DNA of 47,647 bases from Lachnospira sp. UBA4285 (GCA_002394965.1 DGVL01000166.1:1-47647); one strand, 5' to 3'. Numbered from the stretch's first letter, positions 23,352-32,480 are shown. Translations and numbers: made by a program. Notes: a model not told the origin generated them from the letters alone.

Positions 23352-24680
23352 TTACGCATCATCTCCGTGTTTCAGTTTATTCAGGAATTCGCCGGTCATC
23401 TTCTCTCTTCCCTCTCCGGAAGGGATGTAAAAGCCCGTACCGGCGAGGGCGTCCGGCAGATACTGCTGCTTCACATAATGGTGCGGATAATCGTGGGCAT
23501 ACTTATAGCCGGATCCGTGTCCGAGCTTCCCGGCTCCCGGATAATGCGCGTCCCGCAGGTGTTCCGGAACGGACGGCGAAGGATCTGCCTTCACCGATTC
23601 GAGTGCAGCATTGATCGCATTGATGCAGGCGTTGCTCTTCGGTGCGCTCGCGATGTAAATCGCCGCCTGGGCAAGGATCAGTTTCCCCTCCGGCAATCCG
23701 ATCCGCTCCACCGCCTCCGAGGCCGCCACGGCCACCTGAAGCGCCTGCGGATCTGCATTGCCCACGTCCTCGCTCGCGCAGATCATCATGCGCCGCGCGA
23801 TGAATTTCGGGTCCTCGCCGGCGTACAGCATCCTCGCGAGCCAGTAAACCGCCGCATCCGGGTCGGACCCCCGCATACTCTTGATGAATGCCGAGATTGT
23901 GTCATAGTGGCCGTCTCCGGACTTATCATAGCGGACCGCCCGCTTCTGAATGCACTCCTGCGCGACGTTCATGTCGATCACGATCCTGCCGTCTTCTCCC
24001 ACGCCGGTCGTGAGCGCGCCCAGCTCCAGCGCATTCAGAGCGCTTCTGGCGTCGCCGCCGCAGGCGTCCGCCAGGAACCGGCAGGCATCCGCGGTGAGAC
24101 TTACGTTCATGCTTCCAAGACCACGGCTGGCATCCTTCACAGCCCGCTCCAGCAGGACCTGAATATCCTCCGGCGCGAGGGGTCTGAGCTCAAAGACAGT
24201 CGACCGCGAGATCAGCGCACTGTTGACTTCAAAGTACGGGTTTTCCGTTGTGGCGCCGATCAGCACGATCGTCCCGTCCTCCACGAAAGGAAGGAGAAAA
24301 TCCTGCTGTCCCTTGTTGAAACGGTGAATCTCATCGATGAACAGGATCGTCTTCTTCCCGTACATGCCGAGATTGTCTTTTGCGCGCTTCACCGCCTCTT
24401 CCATTTCCTTCTTGCCGGCCGTCGTGGCGTTGATCTTCTCGAAACCCGCACTCGTCGTGCCCGCGATTACGCGCGCCAACGTTGTCTTGCCCGTTCCCGG
24501 AGGCCCGTAGAAGATAACGGATCGAAGGCGGTCAGCCTGAATCATTCTCGTGAGCATCTTTCCCGGCCCCAGGATGTGCTCCTGGCCGACGACCTCCGCC
24601 AGCGTCCTGGGGCGCATTCTCGCAGCCAGCGGCGCCTCCTGCTCCTGTGTTTTTTCACGCATTAAATCAAACAGATCCAT
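23352..24680 (-). CDS. rarA: Replication-associated recombination protein A (AAA+ ATPase)
   Basis: RarA (MgsA) acts at stalled replication forks with SSB and RecA. The 442-residue protein begins with the typical linker PLAARMRPRTLAEVVGQEHILG, then Walker A FYGPPGTGKTTLARVIAG (about residues 57-74), Walker B TILFIDEIHRFNKGQQD, sensor 1 IGATTENPYFEVNSAL, the Arg finger region SRSTVFELRPL, and the C-terminal tetramerisation domain with YWLARMLYAGEDPKFIARRM and HLRDAHYPGAGKLGHGSGYKYAHDY in overlapping parts. AAGGAGTCTC precedes the ATG. Unusually, it is the second gene of an operon whose other members are uncharacterised membrane and scaffold-like proteins, separated by 9 nt upstream and 0 nt downstream. 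Confidence 0.96.
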   Translation of the reverse strand: MDLFDLMREKTQEQEAPLAARMRPRTLAEVVGQEHILGPGKMLTRMIQADRLRSVIFYGPPGTGKTTLARVIAGTTSAGFEKINATTAGKKEMEEAVKRAKDNLGMYGKKTILFIDEIHRFNKGQQDFLLPFVEDGTIVLIGATTENPYFEVNSALISRSTVFELRPLAPEDIQVLLERAVKDASRGLGSMNVSLTADACRFLADACGGDARSALNALELGALTTGVGEDGRIVIDMNVAQECIQKRAVRYDKSGDGHYDTISAFIKSMRGSDPDAAVYWLARMLYAGEDPKFIARRMMICASEDVGNADPQALQVAVAASEAVERIGLPEGKLILAQAAIYIASAPKSNACINAINAALESVKADPSPSVPEHLRDAHYPGAGKLGHGSGYKYAHDYPHHYVKQQYLPDALAGTGFYIPSGEGREKMTGEFLNKLKHGDDA

Positions 24681-24689
24681 GAGACTCCT

Positions 24690-26225
24690 TCACTGCTGAA
24701 TCCAGATTTTCACGGCTGCCCCGGGACTCGCGACCTCTCCCCTGCCGTCAAAGACAAGCAGCTGTCCGTCTTTCCCCGCGGCATACGTATTCCCGCGGAA
24801 TACGACAACCTGCTCTGCGTTCCCGGCGCCTGCAAGCTCTGTGACTTTCCCGGCCACACTGACCAGGCTTATACCGGATGAAGTTTCTGCCGCCGCGCCA
24901 TTCAGGCCGCTGACGGCGGAAAGCTTCGCGCCCCGCAGACTTTCCGGGAGCACCTTTATCTTCCTTCCGGAGAGAACACAGACTTCCCCATGTTCGTCGG
25001 TGAACAGCAGCTTCCCGCTGCCCGCAAGCCACACATAGGTCGAATCGGCGGCGCCTCCCGCCGCACGGACCAGGACGCCGTTCTCCTGCATGAAGACACC
25101 GCTGCCGTCCACGGCATATGCCGGCGTCCTTCCCCTCATGAAAAATGTGAGAGACTGTCCGCACTCCCAGAGCTTTTCCGTCCTGCTGCCATCTGCCAGA
25201 TAATATGTGCCTTCCTTCCGGTAGATATATGCAGCCCCGCTTTCCAGCACTGCGCCGCCCGCCTGGGTGTACACGCCGTCCTTTCCTGTCTCCGGAACCT
25301 GAAGATCCGAAGCGCCCTGCGCGATCTCCTGCGTATGGATAGTGCCCCGGCTGTCCGATGAAAACTGATACAGCACTCCATCCCGAATGTAGACGGCACT
25401 GCCGCTCTCCGGTGTCCCGTGAAACTGCGAGACGTCAACATCCACACGCACACTGCTGCCGCCGGATCGCGCAAAGAAGGCCGTGGCTCCACTGCCCGAA
25501 TACGCCCAGTTTGTCTGCGAAGACGGGTTCACGAGGAAAAAAAGCGCCCCGGAGTCTCCGAGCCCGGCAAATTCCACGTCCTGTTCTTCTGACGCGATCC
25601 TCTCATACCCTTCCGGATTCCCACTCTTCCAGCGGCACACAACATTGCGGCCGCCGGTATAGACAACCGCCGCGAAATACTTTCCGTTCTTCGAGACAGC
25701 CAGAGATTTCACAACTGCCCCGGCAAGATCCGACGGAATATCCGAGAAGTACGCTTTTCCGTAATCACTCCAGAATGTGGTCCGGCCTTCCGAGACATCG
25801 CTCAGCTTCCCGCCGTCCACCTGACTTGTCGTCCCGTCGGCGTACACCCACAGATGCGTGTGCATATAGCGCCACATGCAGCTTCCCGCCGATATGCAAA
25901 TCAGCAGCAGCAGAAAAACTGCCACTGCTGCGATGATCACTTTCCGGAATCTTCTGGCCAACTTTCCCAGATAATACAGAATATCCTGCGCTTTATCATA
26001 CAAAAACGCAAGTGCCGCGTTCAGACTGCGCAGCGTCTTTGAGGCGGCCGGACGACTCTTCCTGCGCTTTCCAGTCACTGACGACCGTCTGGTGCCCTGC
26101 CGTCTCTCATAAGCCGCGCGGCGCTTCTCATATGCCTCCCGGTTTACGAGAACCTTCGGCTTTTCGCAGTACGGACAGGAATCGCCTTCGTATTCGCGCC
26201 CGCATTTGGGACAGATTTTTGCCAT
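24690..26225 (-). CDS. Zinc-ribbon, single-pass membrane protein with large outer domain
   Basis: 511 residues from the ATG at 26225, which puts the zinc ribbon at the very N-terminus (MAKICPKCGREYEGDSCPYC, two CxxC pairs). The in-frame ATG at 26237 is an alternative; neither has a good ribosome binding site. A basic region (about 25-90) is followed by one membrane helix, VIIAAVAVFLLLLICISAG (about 96-114), so the ribbon is cytoplasmic and the remaining ~390 residues are outside. The outer domain has regularly repeated beta segments ending in short hydrophobic strands (AVSKNGKYFAAVVYTG; SGALFFLVNPSS; GKLLFTDEHGEVCVLSG; KDGQLLVFDGRGEV), most like a beta-propeller. It heads the operon with rarA and the DUF5717- and DUF5716-like genes. 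No family name is recognised; a sensor or scaffold coupling outside to inside is one possibility. Confidence 0.6.
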   Translation of the reverse strand: MAKICPKCGREYEGDSCPYCEKPKVLVNREAYEKRRAAYERRQGTRRSSVTGKRRKSRPAASKTLRSLNAALAFLYDKAQDILYYLGKLARRFRKVIIAAVAVFLLLLICISAGSCMWRYMHTHLWVYADGTTSQVDGGKLSDVSEGRTTFWSDYGKAYFSDIPSDLAGAVVKSLAVSKNGKYFAAVVYTGGRNVVCRWKSGNPEGYERIASEEQDVEFAGLGDSGALFFLVNPSSQTNWAYSGSGATAFFARSGGSSVRVDVDVSQFHGTPESGSAVYIRDGVLYQFSSDSRGTIHTQEIAQGASDLQVPETGKDGVYTQAGGAVLESGAAYIYRKEGTYYLADGSRTEKLWECGQSLTFFMRGRTPAYAVDGSGVFMQENGVLVRAAGGAADSTYVWLAGSGKLLFTDEHGEVCVLSGRKIKVLPESLRGAKLSAVSGLNGAAAETSSGISLVSVAGKVTELAGAGNAEQVVVFRGNTYAAGKDGQLLVFDGRGEVASPGAAVKIWIQQ

Positions 26226-26244
26226 TCTCCCTGCCATACCTTTT

Positions 26245-26277
26245 TAAAGAATGACTCCCGGGACTTCATCCCGGGAG
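26245..26277 (-). terminator. Terminator after glyQS
   Basis: Minus strand CTCCCGGG-ATGAAGT-CCCGGGAG, an 8-bp GC stem, followed by TCATTCTTT. The start of the zinc-ribbon gene is only about 8-20 nt beyond, and no separate promoter is visible there. Confidence 0.75.
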
Positions 26278-26293
26278 CCGAAGCCAAATCTTT

Positions 26294-27682
26294 TCAGAAT
26301 GCAAGCTTCCTGGCGAAGTATGCTCTGAGATCATCAATCTTAACGCGCTCCTGCTGCATCGTGTCGCGGTCGCGCACGGTGACAGCCATATCATTCTCCG
26401 AGTCGAAATCGTAGGTGACACACCACGGCGTTCCGATCTCATCCTGTCTTCTGTAGCGCTTGCCAATGTTGCCCCGGTCGTCATAGTCGCACACAAAGTC
26501 CTTCGAGAGCATGTCGCGGATCGGTTCTGCCTTATCGCCCAGTTTCTTGGAGAGCGGCAGCACGGCCACTTTGACCGGTGCGAGAGCCGGATGAAAGTGC
26601 AGAACGGTGCGCTTGTCTCCTCCCTCCAGTTCCTCCTCGTCATATGCAGAGCACAGGAACGCCAGCGTCACGCGGTCCGCTCCCAGCGACGGCTCGATGA
26701 CATACGGAATGTACTTCTCCTTGGTCTCATCGTCAAAATACGAGAGATCCTGACCGGAAACCTCCTGATGCCTTGTCAGATCATAATCCGTGCGGTCCGC
26801 GATGCCCCAGAGTTCGCCCCAGCCGAACGGGAACAGGAACTCCAGGTCGGTCGTCGCCTTCGAGTAGAACGAAAGCTCTTCCTTCTCATGATCTCTTGCC
26901 CGCATCTCTTCCGGCTTGATGCCAAGATCCTGCAGCCACTTGATGCAGAACTGCTTCCAGTACGCGAACCACTCCAGATCGGTATCCGGCTTGCAGAAGA
27001 ATTCCAGTTCCATCTGCTCGAACTCTCTGGTGCGGAACGTGAAGTTGCCCGGCGTGATCTCGTTCCGGAACGACTTTCCGATCTGGCCGATGCCAAACGG
27101 AATCTTCTTCCGGCTCGTGCGCTGCACGTTCTTGAAATTCACGAAAATCCCCTGCGCTGTCTCCGGGCGCAGATATACAGTGTTCTTGGCATCTTCCGTG
27201 ACACCCTGGAATGTCTTGAACATCAGATTGAACTGGCGGATCTCCGTGAAATTGTGCTTACCGCACTTCGGACAGCAGATCTTGTGCTCCTCAACAAAGT
27301 CCTCCATCTGCTTGTTGGACCAGCCGTCCACCGACCCTCCGAGATCATAATGATTGTCCGCGGCCCAGTCCTCAATCAGCTTGTCCGCCCTGTATCTCTC
27401 GTGACACTCCTTGCAGTCCATCAGCGGATCGGAGAAGCTCGAGAGGTGGCCGCTCGCGATCCAGGTCTGTGGGTTCATGAGGATCGCGCAGTCGACACCG
27501 ACATTGTAGCGGCTCTCCTGGATGAATTTCTTCCACCAGGCCTTTTTCACATTGTTCTTCAGCTCAACGCCCAGATTTCCGTAATCCCAGGTGTTGGCCA
27601 GGCCGCCGTAGATCTCGGAACCCGGATATACAAAGCCTCTTGCCTTGGCAAGTGCTACAATCTTGTCCATTGTCTTTTCCAT
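26294..27682 (-). CDS. glyQS: Glycyl-tRNA synthetase, alpha2 type
   Basis: 462-residue class II single-chain GlyRS, the type found in Firmicutes, archaea and eukaryotes. The N-terminus KIVALAKARGFVYPGSEIYGG is diagnostic. Motif 1 lies around YGNLGVELKNNVKKAWW. A zinc-like cluster is present at LMDCKECHERYRADK and CCPKCGKH. Motif 2 is QIGKSFRNEITPGNFTFRTREFEQMELEFF, motif 3 is VIEPSLGADRVTLAFL, and the anticodon-binding domain starts at LHFHPALAPVKVAVLPL. The start ATG 27682 has GGGAGGAG 12 nt upstream; Met5 is an alternative. It has its own promoter, and no T-box leader fits in the short gap. Confidence 0.97.
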   Translation of the reverse strand: MEKTMDKIVALAKARGFVYPGSEIYGGLANTWDYGNLGVELKNNVKKAWWKKFIQESRYNVGVDCAILMNPQTWIASGHLSSFSDPLMDCKECHERYRADKLIEDWAADNHYDLGGSVDGWSNKQMEDFVEEHKICCPKCGKHNFTEIRQFNLMFKTFQGVTEDAKNTVYLRPETAQGIFVNFKNVQRTSRKKIPFGIGQIGKSFRNEITPGNFTFRTREFEQMELEFFCKPDTDLEWFAYWKQFCIKWLQDLGIKPEEMRARDHEKEELSFYSKATTDLEFLFPFGWGELWGIADRTDYDLTRHQEVSGQDLSYFDDETKEKYIPYVIEPSLGADRVTLAFLCSAYDEEELEGGDKRTVLHFHPALAPVKVAVLPLSKKLGDKAEPIRDMLSKDFVCDYDDRGNIGKRYRRQDEIGTPWCVTYDFDSENDMAVTVRDRDTMQQERVKIDDLRAYFARKLAF

Positions 27683-27731
27683 ACCAAAACTCCTCCCGGC
27701 GCCTGTGCTTTCACTTTGGCAGCCTTTTTTT

Positions 27732-27760
27732 ATTTTACTCTATCTGCAAGACTTTCACAA
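27732..27760 (-). promoter_or_regulatory. Promoter for glyQS
   Basis: Minus strand TTGTGA (27760-27755), 17-nt spacer, TAAAAT (27737-27732). The -35 element lies just past the recO stop. Confidence 0.7.
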
Positions 27761-27764
27761 GCTG

Positions 27765-28460
27765 TCAGGAAGTCTCCCTCCCCGTCTGTGGCGCGCTCTC
27801 AAGCATCTGCTGCGAGCGCATCGGCCACTCAAACGTCCTGTCGCACATCTTCTGGCAGATCGTACAGAGGCGCGCCTGCACATCTTCCCGCACCGTGAAG
27901 GAAAACACTCTGGACAGCGGAGTCGTCTCGATGAAATGGATCGTGTACAGCAGGATCTTCCGAAGATCCGGTGCGTCGCCCTCAAGCGTGCCGGCAAGTG
28001 CGCCAAGGTCCGGCAGCTCGCCGGATGCCTGTACTGCCCGGATCTCGTACACACAGCGGATGAGCGCATATGGCATCTGCTTTTTCTCGAGCGCCGTCAG
28101 CCCCGCGTACAGCAGATTGATATTATCCGACGCGTCAAGGCCTTCCTTTCCGTAGTAATCGGCGATCTCCGCAAAGTAGCAGGCATACAGCAGGGCGTCA
28201 AGGTCCGAGGTGACGCCCTGGAAGAAGCGGCGGACATCCGCGCTCTTCACCCGGAACGACGTCCTCCCCTCATACAGCTCGAATATCCCGAAGACAAGAG
28301 GCTGCGTCACCCCCATCAGCGGGCTGTTCATCTTTCTGGCGCCCCTGGCGAAGGCCGAGACCTTCCCGAGCTCCCGGGTCAGCAGAACCACCCGGCTGTC
28401 ATACTCTCCCATCTCCGAATTCTTCAGGACGAAGCCCGTGGCGCTCACAACTCCTGCCAT
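27765..28460 (-). CDS. recO: DNA repair protein RecO
   Basis: RecO promotes RecA loading and strand annealing in the RecFOR pathway. The 231 residues begin with the OB fold segment ATGFVLKNSEMGEYDSRVVLLTRELGKVSAFARGARK, read in overlapping parts, which is the family signature. The C-terminal helical domain follows (LDALLYACYFAEIADYYGKEG; VYEIRAVQASGELPDL). The zinc cysteines common to many RecO proteins are present near the C-terminus (LCTICQKMCDRTF, with three Cys seen). The start codon overlaps the era stop as TGATG, so the pair is coupled; era-recO adjacency is common in Firmicutes. Confidence 0.94.
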   Translation of the reverse strand: MAGVVSATGFVLKNSEMGEYDSRVVLLTRELGKVSAFARGARKMNSPLMGVTQPLVFGIFELYEGRTSFRVKSADVRRFFQGVTSDLDALLYACYFAEIADYYGKEGLDASDNINLLYAGLTALEKKQMPYALIRCVYEIRAVQASGELPDLGALAGTLEGDAPDLRKILLYTIHFIETTPLSRVFSFTVREDVQARLCTICQKMCDRTFEWPMRSQQMLESAPQTGRETS

Positions 28461-29422
28461 CAGTCATCCCTCTTCCGGTCATACCCCAGCGATTTTAAAA
28501 TCGCAGGATTATCCTTCCAGTCCCGCCGCACCTTGACCCAGAGCTTCAGGTTGATGTGGCGGTCAAACTGCTTCTCCATCTCCTCGCGTGCCTGCGTGCC
28601 GATGCGCCGGAGCATCTGGCCGCCCTTGCCGATGATGATGCCCTTGTGGGATTCCCGCTCACACAGGATTGTGGCCTCAATGTCCGTCACCTTCCCGCTG
28701 CGCGCTTCTCTCTCCCGCATCTTCTCGATGGAGACGGCGATCCCGTGCGGGACCTCCTGCGAGAGCAGCCGCAGCGCCTTCTCCCGGATGATCTCTGCGG
28801 CAATCTGCCTCTCCGGCTGATCTGTCACCGTATCCTCCGGAAAGAACAGTTCTCCCTCCGGGAGCAGCCGGAAGATTTCGTCCCGAAGTTCCTCGCATCC
28901 CACGCCGGTCCTGGCGCTCACCGCGAAACATGCGTCAAACTGTGCCAGACGCCGGTAGCTCTCAAGGACGGGGGCTATCCTCTCTTTTTTTACCGTGTCC
29001 GTCTTGTTGATGACGAGGATTTTCTTCGCGGGAACTCCGGATAGCTCCTGGCTGATCAGCTGTTCCTCGCGCCCCGGGTTCGTGAGAGGATCTGTCACCC
29101 AGATGACGATGTCTATGTCCTTCAGGCTCTTTCGCACGGCTTCTTCCATGTACTCCCCGAGGCGGCTTTCCGCCCTGTGAAGTCCCGGCGTGTCGGTGAA
29201 TACGATCTGTCCCCGGCTGTCTGTGTACACCGTGCGGATCCGGTTTCGCGTCGTCTGGGCCTTCCTGGACGTGATTGCGATCTTCTGGCCGATAAGCCGG
29301 TTCATCAGCGTGGATTTCCCTGCATTCGGCCGGCCGATCATCGTGGCGAACCCCGCTTTCACTCGCCCGGCCGGTCCGCTGCTGCCGATACCGCTTTTTG
29401 CGAGCATTTCGTCAAGATCCAT
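28460..29422 (-). CDS. era: GTPase Era
   Basis: Essential GTPase that binds the 3' end of 16S rRNA during 30S assembly. G1 is GRPNAGKSTLMN, G3 DTPGLHRAE, G4 NKTD, and the C-terminal KH domain has GIIIGKGGQMLRRIG. The start chosen is the ATG at 29422 (320 residues) because GAGGAG lies 6 nt upstream. A GTG at 29458, overlapping the upstream stop as GTGA, and an ATG at 29452 are in frame but lack an SD. Even so the protein has about 22-26 residues before the usual AGFATMIGRPN start, a short extension with acidic and Gly/Ser parts. It is followed directly by recO. Confidence 0.95.
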   Translation of the reverse strand: MDLDEMLAKSGIGSSGPAGRVKAGFATMIGRPNAGKSTLMNRLIGQKIAITSRKAQTTRNRIRTVYTDSRGQIVFTDTPGLHRAESRLGEYMEEAVRKSLKDIDIVIWVTDPLTNPGREEQLISQELSGVPAKKILVINKTDTVKKERIAPVLESYRRLAQFDACFAVSARTGVGCEELRDEIFRLLPEGELFFPEDTVTDQPERQIAAEIIREKALRLLSQEVPHGIAVSIEKMREREARSGKVTDIEATILCERESHKGIIIGKGGQMLRRIGTQAREEMEKQFDRHINLKLWVKVRRDWKDNPAILKSLGYDRKRDD

Positions 29423-29454
29423 TTGCCGCTCCTCTGATTTTTCTGTCTGCATAT

Positions 29455-32445
29455 TCACGCATTGTCACTTTGCTTCACGCCGCCGTCTGCCTCCGCAATA
29501 AGCGGCACAATCCTGTCAAACATATCGGCGTGTCTTCGGATCTGATCCTGATTCCCGATCACCACCAGATGCCCCGCGTCAACAACCTTGCGGACTATCG
29601 GCGCAAGAGATCGGATCGCGTCCTGATCGGCCTCCATGACTTGCCGGCGGTCACGCCTCAGTTCTTCGTCACTCACCCGGCTCATATACGCCGAGAATGA
29701 ATAACTCGTCATGTTCGAAGCCGGCATCGGCGTGTCCATCGCACCGATGGTGCCGATGATATACTTGAGCATGTCGCGGTCGGATACCGTGAAGTTCTCC
29801 ACAAAGTCGGCAGCATTCCGGTAGATTTCGTCGGTCTGCAGAATGTGCGGATCCCGGTAGGACACCAGCACGCCCTCGCCGTTCTTACGGAAATTGCTCA
29901 TGCAGCCGTAGGCTCCGCCCTTCACGCGGATATTCTGCCACAGGTACTCATAGCTGAAGATGATGCGCAGCACCTGCAGTGCACCGGTGTAACGGGTATC
30001 CCCGGTGAGGAAGTTGCCGCTTCTTGCCACATAATTCACCTGGGACGAAGTCGTGAATGCGGTTCTCTCCGTGACCGGCGTAAAGTGCCTCGTGCACCGG
30101 TTCTCGTTCCCCTTTGGCAGCCGGCTGATAAGTGCCTCGCACTCCGGAGCAAATGTCCGGAAGCCTTTCTCGTCAGCCCCGAGCGATACCGTCAGATTGG
30201 CTTTCGTGAAGATCAGGCCGACCAGCGTCTCGAGGTTCCGGATGAGCTCGTCTTTTCTCTCATCGAAATGATCTGTCAGCGCTCTGACCGTCCGGTAAAA
30301 CCGGTAACCCGAAAACTCGTCCGTGCGGTATGCGTCCTCCGAATACTGTGCCGCGGCGCTCATGGAGGCGTACAGATGGCCGGACGATGTCATGCCCGTC
30401 TCCATCCTTGTCACCGTCTGCTGCAGAAGATCCGACAGCCGTCTGGTATCTGTGAACTTCGTGCGCAGCATCTCCTCTTCCATCATGGCAAGCAGGAAAC
30501 CGAGCTTCCCGAAAAGCGCCTTTCCGCGGACCTCGTACATCAGCTCCGACTTTCCGTCCGCAAGCGCATTCCTGTAAACCGTCGGCTCTGTCGTGAGGCC
30601 GCCCAGGTTCGTGTTGATCTCATTCGTGAGATCCGTATAGCTGTAATGTTCCGTGTCCATCAGCCCCTGCACCGTGGAGAGAATGCCAACGTAGGGCAGC
30701 AGGTCATCGGGAACATTTTTCAGGGAGAAGGCCAGCGTCACATACCCGATTCCGTTCGTCGGGATGTCCGTGTGCACCAGCGTCTTCCCCGCAATCTCTT
30801 TCTTCAGGCGGACCGGGAGAACCGGATCCGGGGTGATGTCCGAGAGCCTGAGCATCGGGACCTTCGCCAGGTCTTCCTGGGACGAAGGCTCACTCTGATA
30901 TGCCTTGAGCGCCTTCGTGTCCTCCACGATCGCTTCACGCTGCGCCTCAGTCATCCCGTCCCGGATGGCGGCCATGCGCTCCTTTTCCTCTTTCTCCTGC
31001 CGGCGCGCCTCCTGCTCATCCGGCACAAGCGTCACATCGACACACGTCGGATTGCCCGAGAGCCACTTCGCGATGACGTCGGCAAAGCAGCGGGTCTTCA
31101 CCGCGCCCTCGAGTTCTCTGTAGATGTCGCCCAGTTCGATCCGCACGAATGGCTTTGTCTCGTCGTAGAGCCACGTGTCCATCATCGACAGGAAGTACAT
31201 GAGCCCCTTCGGGAAGCGTCCGAAGTCCGCCTCTCTGTAGCGGAATTCCTGCGACTGGAGGCCGGCCATGAGCATCTTTGCGTCCGGTCCGTCCTTGGCC
31301 ATCTGGTCGAGCGTCTCCCGGATGATTTCGTCAAACTGCTCCTTCTGGGACTCATCGGCCCCTCTTGCGATGATGGAATACGAAGGCTGAAGGAGTGAGG
31401 TCTCCCAGGATGAGTCGATGTCCGATCCGATGCCGGCGTCAAGCAGTCTCTGCTTGAGTATGGCGCCCGGAGCCTGCACCAGTGCGTAGTCGATCGCATC
31501 CATCGCCACGAGCAGTTTCGGGTCAAGACTTGTTCCGACGATCCAGCTCTTCGAGAGGTATGTCCCGCCTTCCAGCGGAGTTCCCTCTGCGACCGGGTAC
31601 ACGGCCCGCGCTTCACGCGGCTTGCTGAATGCCGGCTGCGGCGTTATCACAGGATGCGCGGCATTCTTTCCGCCGTCAAAACGGCTCAGATATTCCCGGT
31701 CCAGATAGTCGAGCTGTTCCTGTACATCGCAGTCTCCGTACAGATAGATATAGCTGTTGGCCGGGTCGTAGTAGGCCTTGTGATACGCCAGAAAATCCTC
31801 GTACGCCAGCGTCGGGATCACCTTCGGGTCTCCGCCCGACTCAAACGCGTAACAGGTATCCGGGTACAGGTTCGTCATAATCCGGCGCTCCAGGACATCA
31901 TCTGCCGAGCTGTACACGCCTTTCATCTCATTGAATACGACTCCGTTGACCGTGAGCGGAGCATCCTTGTCCGCCATCTCGTAATGCCAGCCTTCCTGGC
32001 GGAAGATCTCGGGGTGGATATAGATATCCGGGTAGAACACGGCGTCAAGGTATACGTCCATGATGTTCCGGAAATCCGCATCATTGCAGCTTGCCACCGG
32101 ATAGACCGTTTTGTCCGGATACGTCATCGCGTTTAAAAATGTGTTGAGAGATCCCTTCACCAGTTCGACAAACGGGTCCTTCACCGGATACTTCTTCGAT
32201 CCGCAGAGCGTCGAGTGCTCCAGAATATGCTGCAGCCCCGTGTCGTTATCCGGCGGCGTCTTGAACCCGATGGCGAAGACTTTGTTGCGGTCCTCGTTGG
32301 AGAGAACGGCAATTCTGGCGCCCGACTTCTTGTGGCGCAGCAGCAGCCCCCAGGACGCAAGGTCCGGCAGCGGAACCGACTGTATGCATGTATACGCCGA
32401 CAGATCCAGTCTGTCAGCATCATCCTGATTTCTTATAATGCGCAT
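29455..32445 (-). CDS. M16C family metalloprotease (presequence protease-like)
   Basis: 996-residue zinc protease of the pitrilysin family, M16C group (PreP/falcilysin type). It degrades peptides inside a closed chamber made of two half-barrels. The inverted zinc motif HxxEH is HILEHSTLCGS (about residues 68-78), and the distal zinc-binding Glu lies in the NEMKGVYSSADD area near residue 173. The preceding context GFKTPPDNDTGLQHILEH and the following YPVKDPFVELVKGSLNTFLNAMTYPDKTVYP, read in overlapping parts, are typical. The second half has the catalytically silent M16 domain (GKTLVHTDIPTNGIGYVTLAF) and the RVKGGAYGC Arg/Tyr motif near residue 840. No signal peptide is seen, so it is cytosolic. 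It leads the era-recO run. Confidence 0.93.
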   Translation of the reverse strand: MRIIRNQDDADRLDLSAYTCIQSVPLPDLASWGLLLRHKKSGARIAVLSNEDRNKVFAIGFKTPPDNDTGLQHILEHSTLCGSKKYPVKDPFVELVKGSLNTFLNAMTYPDKTVYPVASCNDADFRNIMDVYLDAVFYPDIYIHPEIFRQEGWHYEMADKDAPLTVNGVVFNEMKGVYSSADDVLERRIMTNLYPDTCYAFESGGDPKVIPTLAYEDFLAYHKAYYDPANSYIYLYGDCDVQEQLDYLDREYLSRFDGGKNAAHPVITPQPAFSKPREARAVYPVAEGTPLEGGTYLSKSWIVGTSLDPKLLVAMDAIDYALVQAPGAILKQRLLDAGIGSDIDSSWETSLLQPSYSIIARGADESQKEQFDEIIRETLDQMAKDGPDAKMLMAGLQSQEFRYREADFGRFPKGLMYFLSMMDTWLYDETKPFVRIELGDIYRELEGAVKTRCFADVIAKWLSGNPTCVDVTLVPDEQEARRQEKEEKERMAAIRDGMTEAQREAIVEDTKALKAYQSEPSSQEDLAKVPMLRLSDITPDPVLPVRLKKEIAGKTLVHTDIPTNGIGYVTLAFSLKNVPDDLLPYVGILSTVQGLMDTEHYSYTDLTNEINTNLGGLTTEPTVYRNALADGKSELMYEVRGKALFGKLGFLLAMMEEEMLRTKFTDTRRLSDLLQQTVTRMETGMTSSGHLYASMSAAAQYSEDAYRTDEFSGYRFYRTVRALTDHFDERKDELIRNLETLVGLIFTKANLTVSLGADEKGFRTFAPECEALISRLPKGNENRCTRHFTPVTERTAFTTSSQVNYVARSGNFLTGDTRYTGALQVLRIIFSYEYLWQNIRVKGGAYGCMSNFRKNGEGVLVSYRDPHILQTDEIYRNAADFVENFTVSDRDMLKYIIGTIGAMDTPMPASNMTSYSFSAYMSRVSDEELRRDRRQVMEADQDAIRSLAPIVRKVVDAGHLVVIGNQDQIRRHADMFDRIVPLIAEADGGVKQSDNA

Positions 32446-32480
32446 AAATCCTCCGAATGAATTGACTATATTTCTCCTGT

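Noticed and set aside
23367..24665. Open frame of 432 codons antisense to rarA
   Set aside because: RarA is certain on the other strand; the antisense product has no recognisable domain and no ribosome binding site.
27683..27764. T-box leader before glyQS
   Set aside because: Leader shorter than about 50 nt, and no T-box sequence or terminator is present.
26591..27898. Open frame of 435 codons antisense to glyQS and recO
   Set aside because: Spans two confirmed genes on the opposite strand and has no domain signature.
29845..31398. Long open frame (517 codons) antisense to the M16C protease gene
   Set aside because: It lies wholly inside a well-supported gene in mirror frame. Its product is Arg/His/Leu-rich without motifs, typical of high-GC shadow frames.
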